From contig OY282606.1 of NCBI GenBank assembly GCA_958298945.1, forward strand, positions 72,837,622 to 72,901,621: a DNA stretch of 64,000 nt, written 5' to 3'. The position numbers and the translations under genes were made by a program. The notes under the pieces are model-generated. The model worked only from the letters and a program-made list of their open reading frames with translations, was not told the origin of the DNA and searched no databases. Below, one piece after another: positions 11,301-20,178 of the stretch. Source of the DNA: Atherix ibis (lineage: Eukaryota; Arthropoda; Insecta; Diptera; Athericidae). Position 1 is the stretch's first letter. Each line of letters starts with the position of its first letter.

Positions 11301-14300
11301 CTAACCAACAATAACTAAACAAATTCAGCAGGTATACACGTAAAACAGTGTCACATTTACAACTGTCACTCACAACGATCACGCGCTAACTAACTACTAA
11401 CTAATGGTCACTCACCAAAGGTCACTCAAAAACGGTCACTAAGCAAATTTAGCTGCTATGAACGTAAATATATAATATATTAATTTAAATAAATTCAAGT
11501 ATAATATATAAATAATAAATTAAGGAACTATTAACAAAAATAGTATTATTAATTGTAAATAATAAAAATTAAAGCAACTTGTTCCCTTTTTCTTATCAAG
11601 AAATACACTTGCTTAAATATTTTAAATTGTTTGAGTAAATCCCTTAATTTTGAAAAACATTAGAAATATAAAAATCGATCACGATTTCCTATTTACAGTT
11701 GATAGAAGTAAAAACATTAGTGAAATAGGTGCGAACGAAAAAAATAAATGACTATGCATAATCATAACATAATCTCATTTTTAAATTTTTCCAATATGAT
11801 TTTAGATCATATTCTTGTGTTGAATTTTCTTCCATCGATCGCAAAAATTAAATATCCTTTTGTATTTGGGGAAGGGTTACTTTGCAATGATCGTACCCAT
11901 ATGTATGGGTACGAAGCAAAAAATGATGAAACATTCTTGCATTTGACACGTTCGTTTCTCTTTAGAAAGAAATCAATACTGTTTCTTTATAAAAGTAGAG
12001 TATAGCATCTGGGCTTAGTCTGAAAAATCAAGAGAATCCTTCCTTCCATCTATTTCCTAGTCTTAAGATTTTTCGGTTCCAACCAACACTTCCAAGTAAA
12101 CGAATCCAACGAATTCTCTAATATCTCTTCGATATTTGCTGGTGTTCCACAGGGAAGTATAATTGGGCCCATCTTCTATAACATTTACACATCCGAAATT
12201 CTGTCCAAATATCTTCTTTGCTATATAAGTCGATGATACGGTCTGCCCTGCATATAGCGAGAATCCCCAACATGCTTCCGAAATTCTCCAAACCCAAATC
12301 CAAACCCTCCAGAACTGGTTTACTGGTGGAGAGTAAATGTTAATGAACGTGCATCTATCCATGTGACTTTTACTCTCCGCTATGAACCATGTCCTTCCAC
12401 AAACTTTTATGGCACCGAAATACCTCAACCCACCGAAGTTCGGTACCTAGGACTGAACTTAGACTAACGCTTCACATGCAATACTTTAAAGACAATACCT
12501 AAAAAGACGATATCTACAACTACTTCGACTTCTAGACAAACGTTCTCAACTTGCTATAGACAGCAAAGTAGTTTAATATAATGCGCTACTGAAACTGGTA
12601 TGAACTTACAGACTAGAACTCTGGGTTGCTACTAAGCCTTCTCATTACCGTCGAATCCAATCCTTTCAATCATAAATACTCCGTAAAGTTGTCGACGCTC
12701 CTTTTTATGTTCGCAATAATATTATTCAAAGTGATCTTGAAGTTCCATTTATTTTTGATGTGACTGTGTCTCGTTATAAAAATTTCCATTATCGGGTCTC
12801 TAATCATAAAAATCACCTTGTTCAAGAAATATTCTTCACTTTCCTAAAAACACCCGTCGAAGACTTAAGCGCCACTGGTCGCGTGATTTACTAAAATTCT
12901 GAGTCTTAACATAAGCGCACGCTAGCAGGAGATGCTTCAATGGACAATCTATTATATAAATCTGCTTGTTACTGTGTTGTAGTTGTAGATATCTGTAAAA
13001 ATTAAAAAAAATGCTTTTCTTGATTTTGGGCTGATACTAACGTTATAATGCATCGAAATCATGCGTTCGATCAAATCAACCGGGAATATAGGCGATAATT
13101 TCATATACAAAATTTTTGTTCTACTTTGGAATTCTTTACATATTATTACTCAATGCTTAAACTTTAAAAATTAACCTAGAATTGCCATTAAAATATGACA
13201 TCTTCAATTACAGTTCAGGACTTATTCAAGTATCACCACAAGCGCATTTGGATCGAGATTTAAATCCAAATAGCTATCAAATTGTTGTTAATGCCGTTGA
13301 TGCTGGATATCCAATTCCAGAAACAGCAACAACTATTGTGTATGTCAAAATTGAAGATGTCAACGATAAACCACCGAAATTCCAACAACCAAGCTACGTT
13401 GCATATATTTCCGAACGAACTCCGAATGCTACAGAAGTATTAAAAGTCACCGCCACTGATACTGATGTCAACTCGAACCTAACCTATAGTATTAAAGAAC
13501 CGATCAAAGCCACAACAAAATCGGGTGTTGCCATTAACGTTGGAAACCTCTACAATCCAAAAGAAAGTTTCAGAATTAACAATAAGACCGGACAGATTTT
13601 CGTAAATAGTTCACTTCGACATGATTTAGCTGCTGTTATTTCACTCACTGTCGAAGCAAGAGATCTTAACGCTGAAATTGATAAAGATCAGCAATTTGCA
13701 ACTGCAGAAGTAACTATATATGTCCAATCGTTTAAGGATACGAATCCAATATTTCGAAATAAGGGATGGACAAGTTCGAATCCAATTGTCAATATAAAGA
13801 TCAAGGAAGAGATGCCAATTGGGAGTACATTATTCACTTTAGTGGCAGATGATCCTGTCTCGAAAAGACCAATAAATAGTTTTGAGCTAGTTGAGGCAGA
13901 TCCAATGCATTTTTTTGAACTGAACGATAGAACAGGCGAAATATTACTACAGAAACGGCTTGATTACGAAGTACTAAATCAGACCAATTTCGAATTGCAA
14001 GTAAGAGCATCGAGTAATGATGGTGGAAGAAGTACAATGACTAAAGTTAACGTCACCGTTGAAAATGTTAATGACAATAGTCCACAATTCGAGCGACAAG
14101 ATTACCGAGCAACTTTAGTTGAAAATAAAAAGTATCCCGAAAAGGTTATTACCGTACGGGCCACAGACAATGATGCGGTTCTTACGGATTTAGATAAAAA
14201 GCTTGGTTATCATCAGATCATGTACTCATTGTCCGGAGAGAATTCAATTTGGTTCGAAATAAATAATATTACTGGTGAAATAACTGTTGCAAAAAATCAA

Positions 14301-16932
14301 ACTGTTGATAGGGAACGCAGTTCTTTAGTCAAGTTGACCGTTAAAGCGGAAGATTCGGCTGGGAAACGAACTGAATCCAAAATGGACACAGCTCAGTTGA
14401 TTATCGAAATACTCGATGTAAATGATAATCCACCGCAATTTAGTCAAAAAGGATATAAAACTGTAATCCCCGAAAATGCACAACCCGACTCCGTGGTTAT
14501 TAGGATGATGGCTACTGATTCAGATGAGGGCCCAGGAGCCGAAATTCGATATGAATTCCTAAGTGAAGGTGAACTTAATGGTTTTCTTAAAATTAACTCC
14601 ATGACTGGAGAGATTCGAACCAAGGCTCCTTTGACCGGTAAAGGTCGACCAGAGCCCTATGAACTTGTAATTCGAGCACAAGATAATGGTGGCCAAATTC
14701 CGAAACAGCGTTCTCTGTACAGCGATGCGACCCTGATCCTTTTCATTGGTGATGTTAGTTCAAATGATGGTATCCCATTCTTTATCATTCCGAAAGTTGG
14801 CCAAGTTGCTAATATATCTGAGGTAAGTAATCTTTACATCCTATTTTTTTATTTTTTACAGATACGATCTTATGTAGATTCAAAAGTAAAAGACTTTGAG
14901 CGTCCTAAGCAAACAAACACTTGTGAACTACGTGTTTGTTTGATCTAACTTTATCCACCGATCACTTAAATAACTTTTCACGTTTATAATTCCCGACTTC
15001 ATTCGTCGTTCACTCTACTAATACCCGATTTTAACCGGTTCGTCCTGAATCGTAGCGCTCGTATTTATACTGCTCCGGCGTGCTTCTAGAATATTCCGGA
15101 ATAGAACTCTCTGAAATATTCTGGAGGCACTCTTCTAGAAAGTTCTAGAACACGCCCAAGCCATGTTACGTCGTAACAATATTGAAATATTTTTTGAAAA
15201 TAAAATTGATTATTTGTAAATTATTTTCCCTAGAATGCTACAATTGGATCGCCTGTATTTCAAGTAATTGCAAGTGATCCAGATACACCATCTACACCTG
15301 CTGGTACTTTGATTTATCGAATCCAAGAAGGGACATCTGACGCAAAAGCATTTCATATTGATCCAGTCAGTGGACTTATAATTACCATGGTTCAACTTGA
15401 TCGTGAGACAAAGCAGAATTATAATATAATTCTGGAAGTATCAGACAATGGCAAGCCACCTCAATCAGTTACAAGAATATTGAAAATAAACATTTTGGAT
15501 ATTGATGATCATAAGCCACAATTTATACGAGAAGTTGTAAGTATCAACACTTTTGTTTTTATTACAATTTACAATATTTGTTGAATCGTTAAAACTGATA
15601 TATTATACTGTTTGCATAGGATGCCCAACCTATGGAAATGGTTATCCGTGAAGAGGAACCAATTGGAACAATTGTGGGTAATTTAACAGCCATCGATGAG
15701 GATATTGATGTAAATGGTGCTATCGACTATATGTTCATCGATGGTAATCAGGAGGATATATTTACCATAATCAGAACGAATGATAGCAGAGCAATTATCA
15801 AAACTAATAAAATAATCGATCGTGAAGTGGTAGAATCGTATTTGTTAACTGTGAAATGTTTCAAGTACGGAAAAGATACCAAAGAAGTTCCACGAAACGA
15901 GTATAATAGGTACGACCTGTCTGAGATTATGATCCTCGTGAAAGTAGAGGATATTGACGATCATTTACCGAAATTTACAGACAAAAATCCTACAGTCGGT
16001 GTAAGGATAAATGTTCCAATTGATACTTCGATTGTAACTATAAAGGCCACTGATCAAGATCCCGATGCACTTCCAATTAACTATTCATTCAAGAATATAA
16101 CATTCGTTCCACAATTTTATAAACGTGGCAATATTTCAAACAGTTCTGCCAAGGATCTTTTTATTCTAAATAATAAGACTGGCGAAATCAGAACTGGTGC
16201 TAGTCTATCGAATTTTGTCGATGGTTATTTCGAGATCGCAATAATGGCCAATAACTCTCATAAATCGAAGCGAAACTCTGTTGCTAAATTGAAAATATTC
16301 GTTATCCGGGATAAATCACTCTTGAGATTTATCTTCACAAGACCGGCTACTGAAATCCGTAGTCTTGCATATCAGTTTCGAGAAAAATTACAAACTCAAC
16401 TAAAACCTATGAAACTCGAGTTACACATCTTCGATACTCAAGTACTAACTAAATCGGATCATAGTCTAGATTTTAGTGCGACCAGCTCTTGTTTCCAGCT
16501 ATTCCGTGAAGGATCTGCACTACCTCTTAACGAAATGCAAAAAATCATGAATTCTGAACAAGTTAAACAAGAACTAATCGGCACATTCAGTGAATACGGC
16601 GTAAGTCAAGTTGACTCATGTTCCGTAAAAAGGAAAATGCCTACATCGACATTTATGTCATCAGCGGGCACATGGTTAGTAATTTTGGCGGCAATTATTG
16701 GTATTGCTGCCATTGCAGTCACGTGCACGGCTTGCTGTTTGGCAAAAAGGTATGCCCATTCGATAAATTTGTTGAATCTCACAAAAATGCAACGTGTTTC
16801 TAATCATTCGCAATTTTCAATTTCAGATTCAAAAAACAAACAAAACGATTATTATCACCTCGAGTACCACCAGAACCATTTGGTGCAGGAGCACCAGTTT
16901 TTTATTCAGAACCCATCTATGGACCATTGTAG
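7671..16932 (+). CDS. Cad74A: non-classical cadherin, probably Cad74A orthologue (5' end missing)
   Basis: This is a large single-pass adhesion protein of the plasma membrane, read across seven exons: 7671-8311, 8379-9612, 9680-9941, 13214-14822, 15234-15536, 15620-16749 and 16827-16932. All introns are GT-AG, phases agree at every junction, and the splice gives 1,760 codons plus stop without interruption. About 13 extracellular cadherin repeats are visible, with Ca2+-binding linkers such as DYNDNPP, DANDNSP, DVNDNYP, DVNDKPP and DVNDNPP; some linkers are degenerate (DIQDQPP, SFKDTNP). A membrane-proximal domain without linkers (residues about 1540-1695) resembles those of long non-classical cadherins. 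One TM helix lies near residues 1701-1722, then a ~36-residue tail with no beta-catenin-binding region. The first codon is split, so signal peptide and early EC1 lie upstream. The symbol rests on size, short tail and the nearby neurogenin-type bHLH; Cad87A, Cad89D or a midgut cadherin are alternatives. Confidence 0.85.
8379..9612 (+). CDS. Cad74A: cadherin exon 2 (EC3 to start of EC6)
   Basis: The acceptor TTGCTTTTAG precedes GGTGTGTCC in phase 0. The exon holds three full cadherin repeats with linkers DVDDHAP, DANDNSP and DVNDNYP and matching internal DRE/DYE and ATD motifs. It ends in SAIDHG at the donor G|GTAAGT. The intron 9613-9679 is also 67 bp. Confidence 0.92.
9680..9941 (+). CDS. Cad74A: cadherin exon 3 (degenerate linker, start of next repeat)
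   Basis: The exon completes HPPLRNTTRVLIRVG and crosses a linker that has lost the acidic Ca2+ motif (ISGNQRPIF), then starts a new repeat with SIPENALPG. The donor AT|GTAAGT at 9941/9942 leaves two bases of a codon. The matching acceptor is at 13213, not the nearer AG at 13179, because only 13213 restores the frame and gives VIDE-I-SGLIQVSP. Confidence 0.88.
10536..11470. repeat. 13-bp minisatellite with interspersed ~36-bp higher-order unit
   Basis: The core is about 13 bp, GTCACTCACAACT, alternating with variants such as GTCACCCACAATG and GTCACTCAACACT. It runs for over 900 bp. Seven times the array is interrupted by a conserved element containing TTTAGCAGCTATACACGTAA, beginning near 10660, 10795, 10951, 11091, 11187, 11320 and 11441, so a higher-order period of roughly 96-156 bp is laid over the 13-bp one. 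The 123-codon open frame at 10716-11087 is a by-product of the repeat. Confidence 0.92.
12060..12960 (+). mobile_element. Jockey-type non-LTR retrotransposon relic (RT C-terminal half)
   Basis: On the + strand, with several frameshifts, the sequence reads the RT motif AGVPQGSIIGPIFYNIYTSE near 12138-12197, then VRYLGLNLD near 12440 and a C-terminal stretch (WTYRLELWVATKPSHYRRIQ, near 12600-12660) typical of Jockey/CR1-group reverse transcriptases. The YADD region falls where the frame is broken. The - strand open frame 12063-12428 over the same place is a shadow. The relic is 5'-truncated, as is usual for target-primed insertion. Confidence 0.8.
13214..14822 (+). CDS. Cad74A: cadherin exon 4 (largest; about five cadherin repeats)
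   Basis: A 1,609-bp exon starting T|TCAGGACTT. It holds linkers DVNDKPP (near 13358), a degenerate SFKDTNP (near 13735), NVNDNSP (near 14060), DVNDNPP (near 14415) and a divergent DVSSNDG (near 14755). It ends NISE at the phase-0 donor GAG|GTAAGT. The predicted heat-shock-type promoter in the next intron would transcribe this exon in antisense. Confidence 0.92.
15062..15069 (-). promoter_or_regulatory. TATA box (TATAAATA) of the antisense promoter
   Basis: On the - strand the eight bases read TATAAATA, a canonical box, followed by CGAGCGCTACGATTCAGG, which resembles the TATA-to-start region of fly Hsp70 genes. Transcription would start about 25-33 bases further, near 15036-15046. Confidence 0.7.
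15084..15101. promoter_or_regulatory. heat-shock element, four perfect units
   Basis: TTCTAGAATATTCCGGAA is four alternating NGAAN pentamers in exact 5-bp register, the consensus binding site for trimeric heat-shock factor (HSF). An extra GAA follows at 15104. Confidence 0.85.
15133..15150. promoter_or_regulatory. second heat-shock element, four perfect units
   Basis: TTCTAGAAAGTTCTAGAA is again four alternating units in perfect register. Two such sites within 67 bp are very unlikely by chance. An imperfect GAA/TTC pair (15113-15121, one base out of register) lies between them. Confidence 0.85.
15234..15536 (+). CDS. Cad74A: cadherin exon 5 (one cadherin repeat)
   Basis: A 303-bp, phase 0-0 exon coding 101 residues that correspond almost exactly to one cadherin repeat. 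It begins NATIGSPVFQVIASDPD and ends with linker DIDDHKP and FIREV at the donor GTT|GTAAGT. The following intron is 83 bp. Confidence 0.92.
15620..16749 (+). CDS. Cad74A: cadherin exon 6 (last repeats, membrane-proximal domain, TM helix)
   Basis: It begins DAQPMEMVIREEEP. Linker DIDDHLP (near 15955) separates two repeats. A linker-free extracellular region with two Cys follows, comparable with the membrane-proximal domain of PCDH15/CDHR-type cadherins (inference). The TM helix WLVILAAIIGIAAIAV begins near 16675 and is followed by CCLAK. The donor is AAG|GTATGC at 16749/16750. Confidence 0.9.
16827..16932 (+). CDS. Cad74A: cadherin exon 7 (short cytoplasmic tail)
   Basis: After the 77-bp intron (acceptor TTTTCAATTTCAG) the frame reads R-FKKQTKRLLSPRVPPEPFG, continues Gly/Pro/Tyr-rich, and stops at TAG 16930-16932. 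I prefer this to the read-through frame (stop at 16945) because it starts with a basic stop-transfer cluster and the splice sites are good. No catenin-binding motif is present. Confidence 0.82.
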
Positions 16933-16996
16933 ACATACACTGTAAACAAATCTTTCACTTCATCCTCAATCATCGGAAATGAACAATCAACATTCA

Positions 16997-17006
16997 AATA
17001 AATAAA
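16997..17006 (+). other. polyadenylation signals of the cadherin gene
   Basis: Overlapping AATAAA hexamers lie about 65-75 bases after the stop codon, the right distance and strand to end the cadherin transcript. Weaker AT-rich candidates follow to 17250. Confidence 0.6.
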
Positions 17007-18370
17007 AAAATTTAAGTTAATCAACTACTTTGTACGAAAATAGTGTCAACAACAAAAAATACGACTTGTGATATAATACTCAATTTGCCTATTTATGTAA
17101 TTGTAAAATGTTTTTTTTTTAAGATTTAATTTTATGATTTTAATTTGTTTTGAATAATTTAGTTTTAATTTACAAATGAAAAATTATTAAGTAGTATAGC
17201 TTTTTTTTTATTATTATAAGAAATTATATTTTAAGAAATTAAGGATTAAGAGAGTGAAAATATATTTCTTTTGACTAAAAGAAAGGAATTTGCTGGTTTT
17301 TTTTTAATGTGATAAGAAATTAATTCAATTGTTATCGGTTTTAAGGTTAGGTTTTTGTCTTTGCTTAACAGATGATCGGTCCGCTGCAGCTATCCTACTG
17401 TTTATTTTGGTGCAGTTTTCGGTGTGGTTCCATGCTTCGTTCAGTAGAACCGGCGGCCATTATGTCCGTTTCGGGTTGTTGTCTTTGATTGCTTGTTTTC
17501 CTTCCAAAATCTGGTATTGATAGTTCCATGGTACTAATGACTTTTTCAGTTGTTTTTTCCGCATTTTTTTGTTAAGGAAATTAAAGTAAAGCTGAAATTT
17601 GAAGTGATTTTTAGGAATTTGTGTAGGACAATGCTTCATTATGATTTGAACTTACAACCCCTTGGTACGTTACTGGTCAAACCCAACTGGAAAAACATAG
17701 TACGCGGTAGTTTATATTATATGAATCGCATATTTTTCCAAGAACTTAATTATGGCATGATATGTTATATGTCAGAATAATTGATTAACTTAAGAAGTAT
17801 CTACTTTTTTGTGAAAAATTGATACTGGTAACGATAAGCATTCGAAACCGTACCGAAATTGTTTAAAGTGGCAATCTCCATTACAAAAGACTAGATACAT
17901 AGTTTTTTTTTGTTAATTAGAGCCTGACTAAGAAATTAGTCTATTCTGAAACGTTTTTTTTAATTTTGTCACATTACAGTTATTTTATCTTAAATTAATA
18001 AGAAGGAGCTTTTCATCCATTACTGTGCTACTGCATCTCGTAGTACTTACAATAATATTTTTAACAAATTTGAGGTCATTGCTTTTTTTAGAAGTTTTTT
18101 GCGGAATGTGGTAGATGAAAATTGCTAAATAAAAACAGGTTAAGAACATTGCTACGACGATCGAAATTGGAAAACTTGGTAGAACGCGAAATACTAGTTC
18201 TTAAGTCCATGTCGGTTAGAACATAGCTTTATGCATTAAAAATTTATTATTAAATGTTTTTTTCTGTTTTCGAGAAGTCCATGTAATTGTTGGTAACGTT
18301 TGTTGAATTGAGTTACATTGAGTCTCACACTTTTTTATACTAAATTTTCAGCTAATAGTTACACATTTAC
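17007..18370. other. 3' flank of the cadherin gene, no gene recognised
   Basis: AT-rich sequence. A GC-richer patch near 17335-17520 gives open frames on both strands (+ strand 63 codons; - strand reading MAAGSTERSMEPHRKLHQ) that I cannot identify; it may be a transposon scrap. The frame at 17550-17780 has no recognisable domain. Confidence 0.55.
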
Positions 18371-18376
18371 ATTTGA

Positions 18377-19820
18377 AGAGGAGAAACTTCGATGAATTTT
18401 TACTATCTGTACCAAACGTTCGTGCAAACCTAATGTCGGTTAGTCAAATGGCAAGGCATGGAAAAACCACTTGTATTCGATAAAGAAAATTGTATGTTCG
18501 ACGAAAATACAGATTTAATTGCAAAGGCACCACCGCTTGTCGACAATTTATATCGTTTGACTTGTTCGACGGAACATTTGCTGCCTCAAGGTATCAGAAT
18601 TTATGGCATCGATGCTTGCAACTTGCATATAAAAGTAATTTGAGGAAAATAAAACCGTTGGTGGATAAAGTCAATTTTTCGAAAAGTTCAGTGTTGTTTG
18701 TGCGCAGGGCAAACAAACTAGCGCGTCGATGACAACACAATCATTGGGTGGGGCACGATATTTGCTGACATTTTGTAGACGATTTCAGCAGAAAAGTCTT
18801 CTTGCAACCGATGAAGCACTAAAGTGAAGTTTTTGATTTATTTGTGACTTTCATGAAATTTGTCGGAAATCAGTCAAATTCAACCCTCACAAAGCTGCGA
18901 TCCGATAATGGAAAGGAATTTCCCAACAAACGATTCGAAACATTCACGGCAAAACATGTCATTTTGCATCAACGAAATGCATCGTTTACTCCCGAGCAAA
19001 ATAATACGCTGAATGCTAATTGATACCAACACTTGCATAAGCAGTACCGCAACATATTTGACAAATCGGATTCCATCAAGAGGAATGAAAAATGTAACTC
19101 CCGAAGAAATGTGAACGAAAAAGAACCCAGATTTGAGATCAATTCGAGTGTTGAGCTGCAAAGCAATGGTGCACATTCCAAAAGAGCATCGACGAAAATT
19201 AGATGCGAAATCGGGCGACTATATTTATATCGGCCCCACCGAACAATCTAAGAAGGCATATAGATTGTTCAACCTGAGGGAAAAAAGACTGATCGGTAGC
19301 CGTGATGTCACATTTTCAGAGCAGAAGGAAATGAGTAAATTGAAAATTAAATAATTTGTAGTCGTTTTTTTAATTCACGGAAGGAACGAAGATCCAGCAG
19401 ACAATATGAAAAAAATTTCGGCACTTATGCCCACAGTGAATGCGATTTCAGTGACGGCGAGACCAATCGTACGAAACCAGTGAGAGTTATGGCAACGATA
19501 AAAATTCTTTACACGATTCACTCCGAGAAGGCGATTTCGAAGTACTACGAGTTAAATGTCAGCCATAAATACTTTCGACAACTAAAACGGTTACAACAGT
19601 ACGACAAAAGCAAGACACGTCAATCTAGTGGCAGCGACTTCTAATTCAAGCGAACCGACTACAGTTCATGTTGCATTGAAGTGTATCGACTACGCAAAAT
19701 GTCAAGCAGTAATGATCGATGAGTAGAGAGATTGATCAAGAATAGGACCTAGGAGTTGACGGAATTGCCACCGGGAAGGAAGGGGAAACGACAGCAAGTG
19801 GGTTATTAAAGTAAAATGAA
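18377..19820 (+). mobile_element. Ty1/copia-type LTR retrotransposon relic (integrase region)
   Basis: In order on the + strand, with many frameshifts, are: a protease-to-integrase junction (RANLMSVSQMARHGK), an integrase core with GGARYLLTFVDDFSRKVF near 18745-18795, the second acidic motif KLRSDNGKEF near 18890-18915, then TPEQN with the third acidic residue near 18990, and the post-core motif MVHIPKEHRRKLDAKSGDY near 19165-19225. No LTRs are recognised at either edge and no RT domain is visible. This is a long-dead fragment. Confidence 0.85.
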
Positions 19821-20178
19821 ATTTTGAAGGTGCTATCGAACGGCCCAGGAGTCGACCCATCATGAAGAGCTATTCAGAAGTCAAGGGAATTGACTACGAA
19901 AAAAAAACTATTTTCCGGTAAACAAAAAACATGAATCCAATTCAATTTAAATGTTTAAACTTGAAACTCTAGTGAGGGTGCTGTATATATATATATGTAC
20001 TTTACATATCGTATTACTGTAAGTAACTTAGAGCTCCAGTTTGTAACATTTAGAATTTAATTTTACAATATCAATCGAAAAGAAACAGGCATCTTTTAAT
20101 TCCATATAGGTTTTCAATAAAAGCATTGAACAATAAATTCTAGATAAATTATAAAAATACTACAGTATTCCTAAATTA
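19821..20178. other. AT-rich spacer, no gene
   Basis: It contains a short (TA)n run near 19986-20000 and nothing else recognisable before the third mariner. Confidence 0.6.

Larger units (their letters stand above)
9942..13213 (+). other. cadherin intron 3 (3,272 bp), repeat-filled
   Basis: The intron opens GTAAGT and closes TTCAATTACAG. It is about fifty times longer than the two introns before it. The excess is a 13-bp minisatellite array (10536-11470) and a decayed Jockey-type RT segment (12060-12960). AT-rich filler occupies 9950-10535, 11470-12060 and 12960-13180. The frame upstream of 13214 that reads LPLKYDIFNY is intron sequence, not protein. Confidence 0.85.
14930..15150 (-). promoter_or_regulatory. 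heat-shock-gene-like promoter, antisense to the cadherin
   Basis: Read on the - strand from 15150 downward, the order is HSE (15133-15150), weaker GAA/TTC units (15113-15121), HSE (15084-15101), TATA box (15069-15062), a GC-rich TATA-proximal leader with CAGGACG near 15047-15041, and an A-rich leader with CAAACAAACAC near 14940. This is the architecture of inducible Hsp70-class promoters of flies, in the correct order and spacing. No heat-shock protein coding sequence follows in either strand. Whether it is active cannot be told from sequence; a captured promoter carried by an insertion is the simplest view. Confidence 0.75.
14823..15233 (+). other. cadherin intron 4 (411 bp) carrying a promoter-like insertion
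   Basis: The intron is bounded by GTAAGT and TTTTCCCTAG. Its edges are ordinary AT-rich intron, but about 14865-15175 is markedly richer in GC and holds heat-shock elements and a TATA box on the - strand. A 39-bp mini-intron ending TTTTTTACAG at 14861 is visible at the left edge but is too short to be used and leads to a stop. Confidence 0.8.

Noticed and set aside
10536..11470. CRISPR-like array of repeats and spacers
   Set aside because: The repeats are degenerate and tandem, spacers are themselves repeats, and the DNA is eukaryotic.
12063..12428. 121-codon - strand frame
   Set aside because: It is the shadow of a + strand reverse-transcriptase relic whose motifs are clear.
13182..13213. 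Extension of cadherin exon 4 to the AG at 13179
   Set aside because: That acceptor breaks the phase with exon 3; the AG at 13213 keeps the frame and fits the cadherin pattern.
14823..14948. Read-through of exon 4 ending at 14948
   Set aside because: It is intron sequence; the donor GAG|GTAAGT is strong and the next exon continues the repeat in phase 0.
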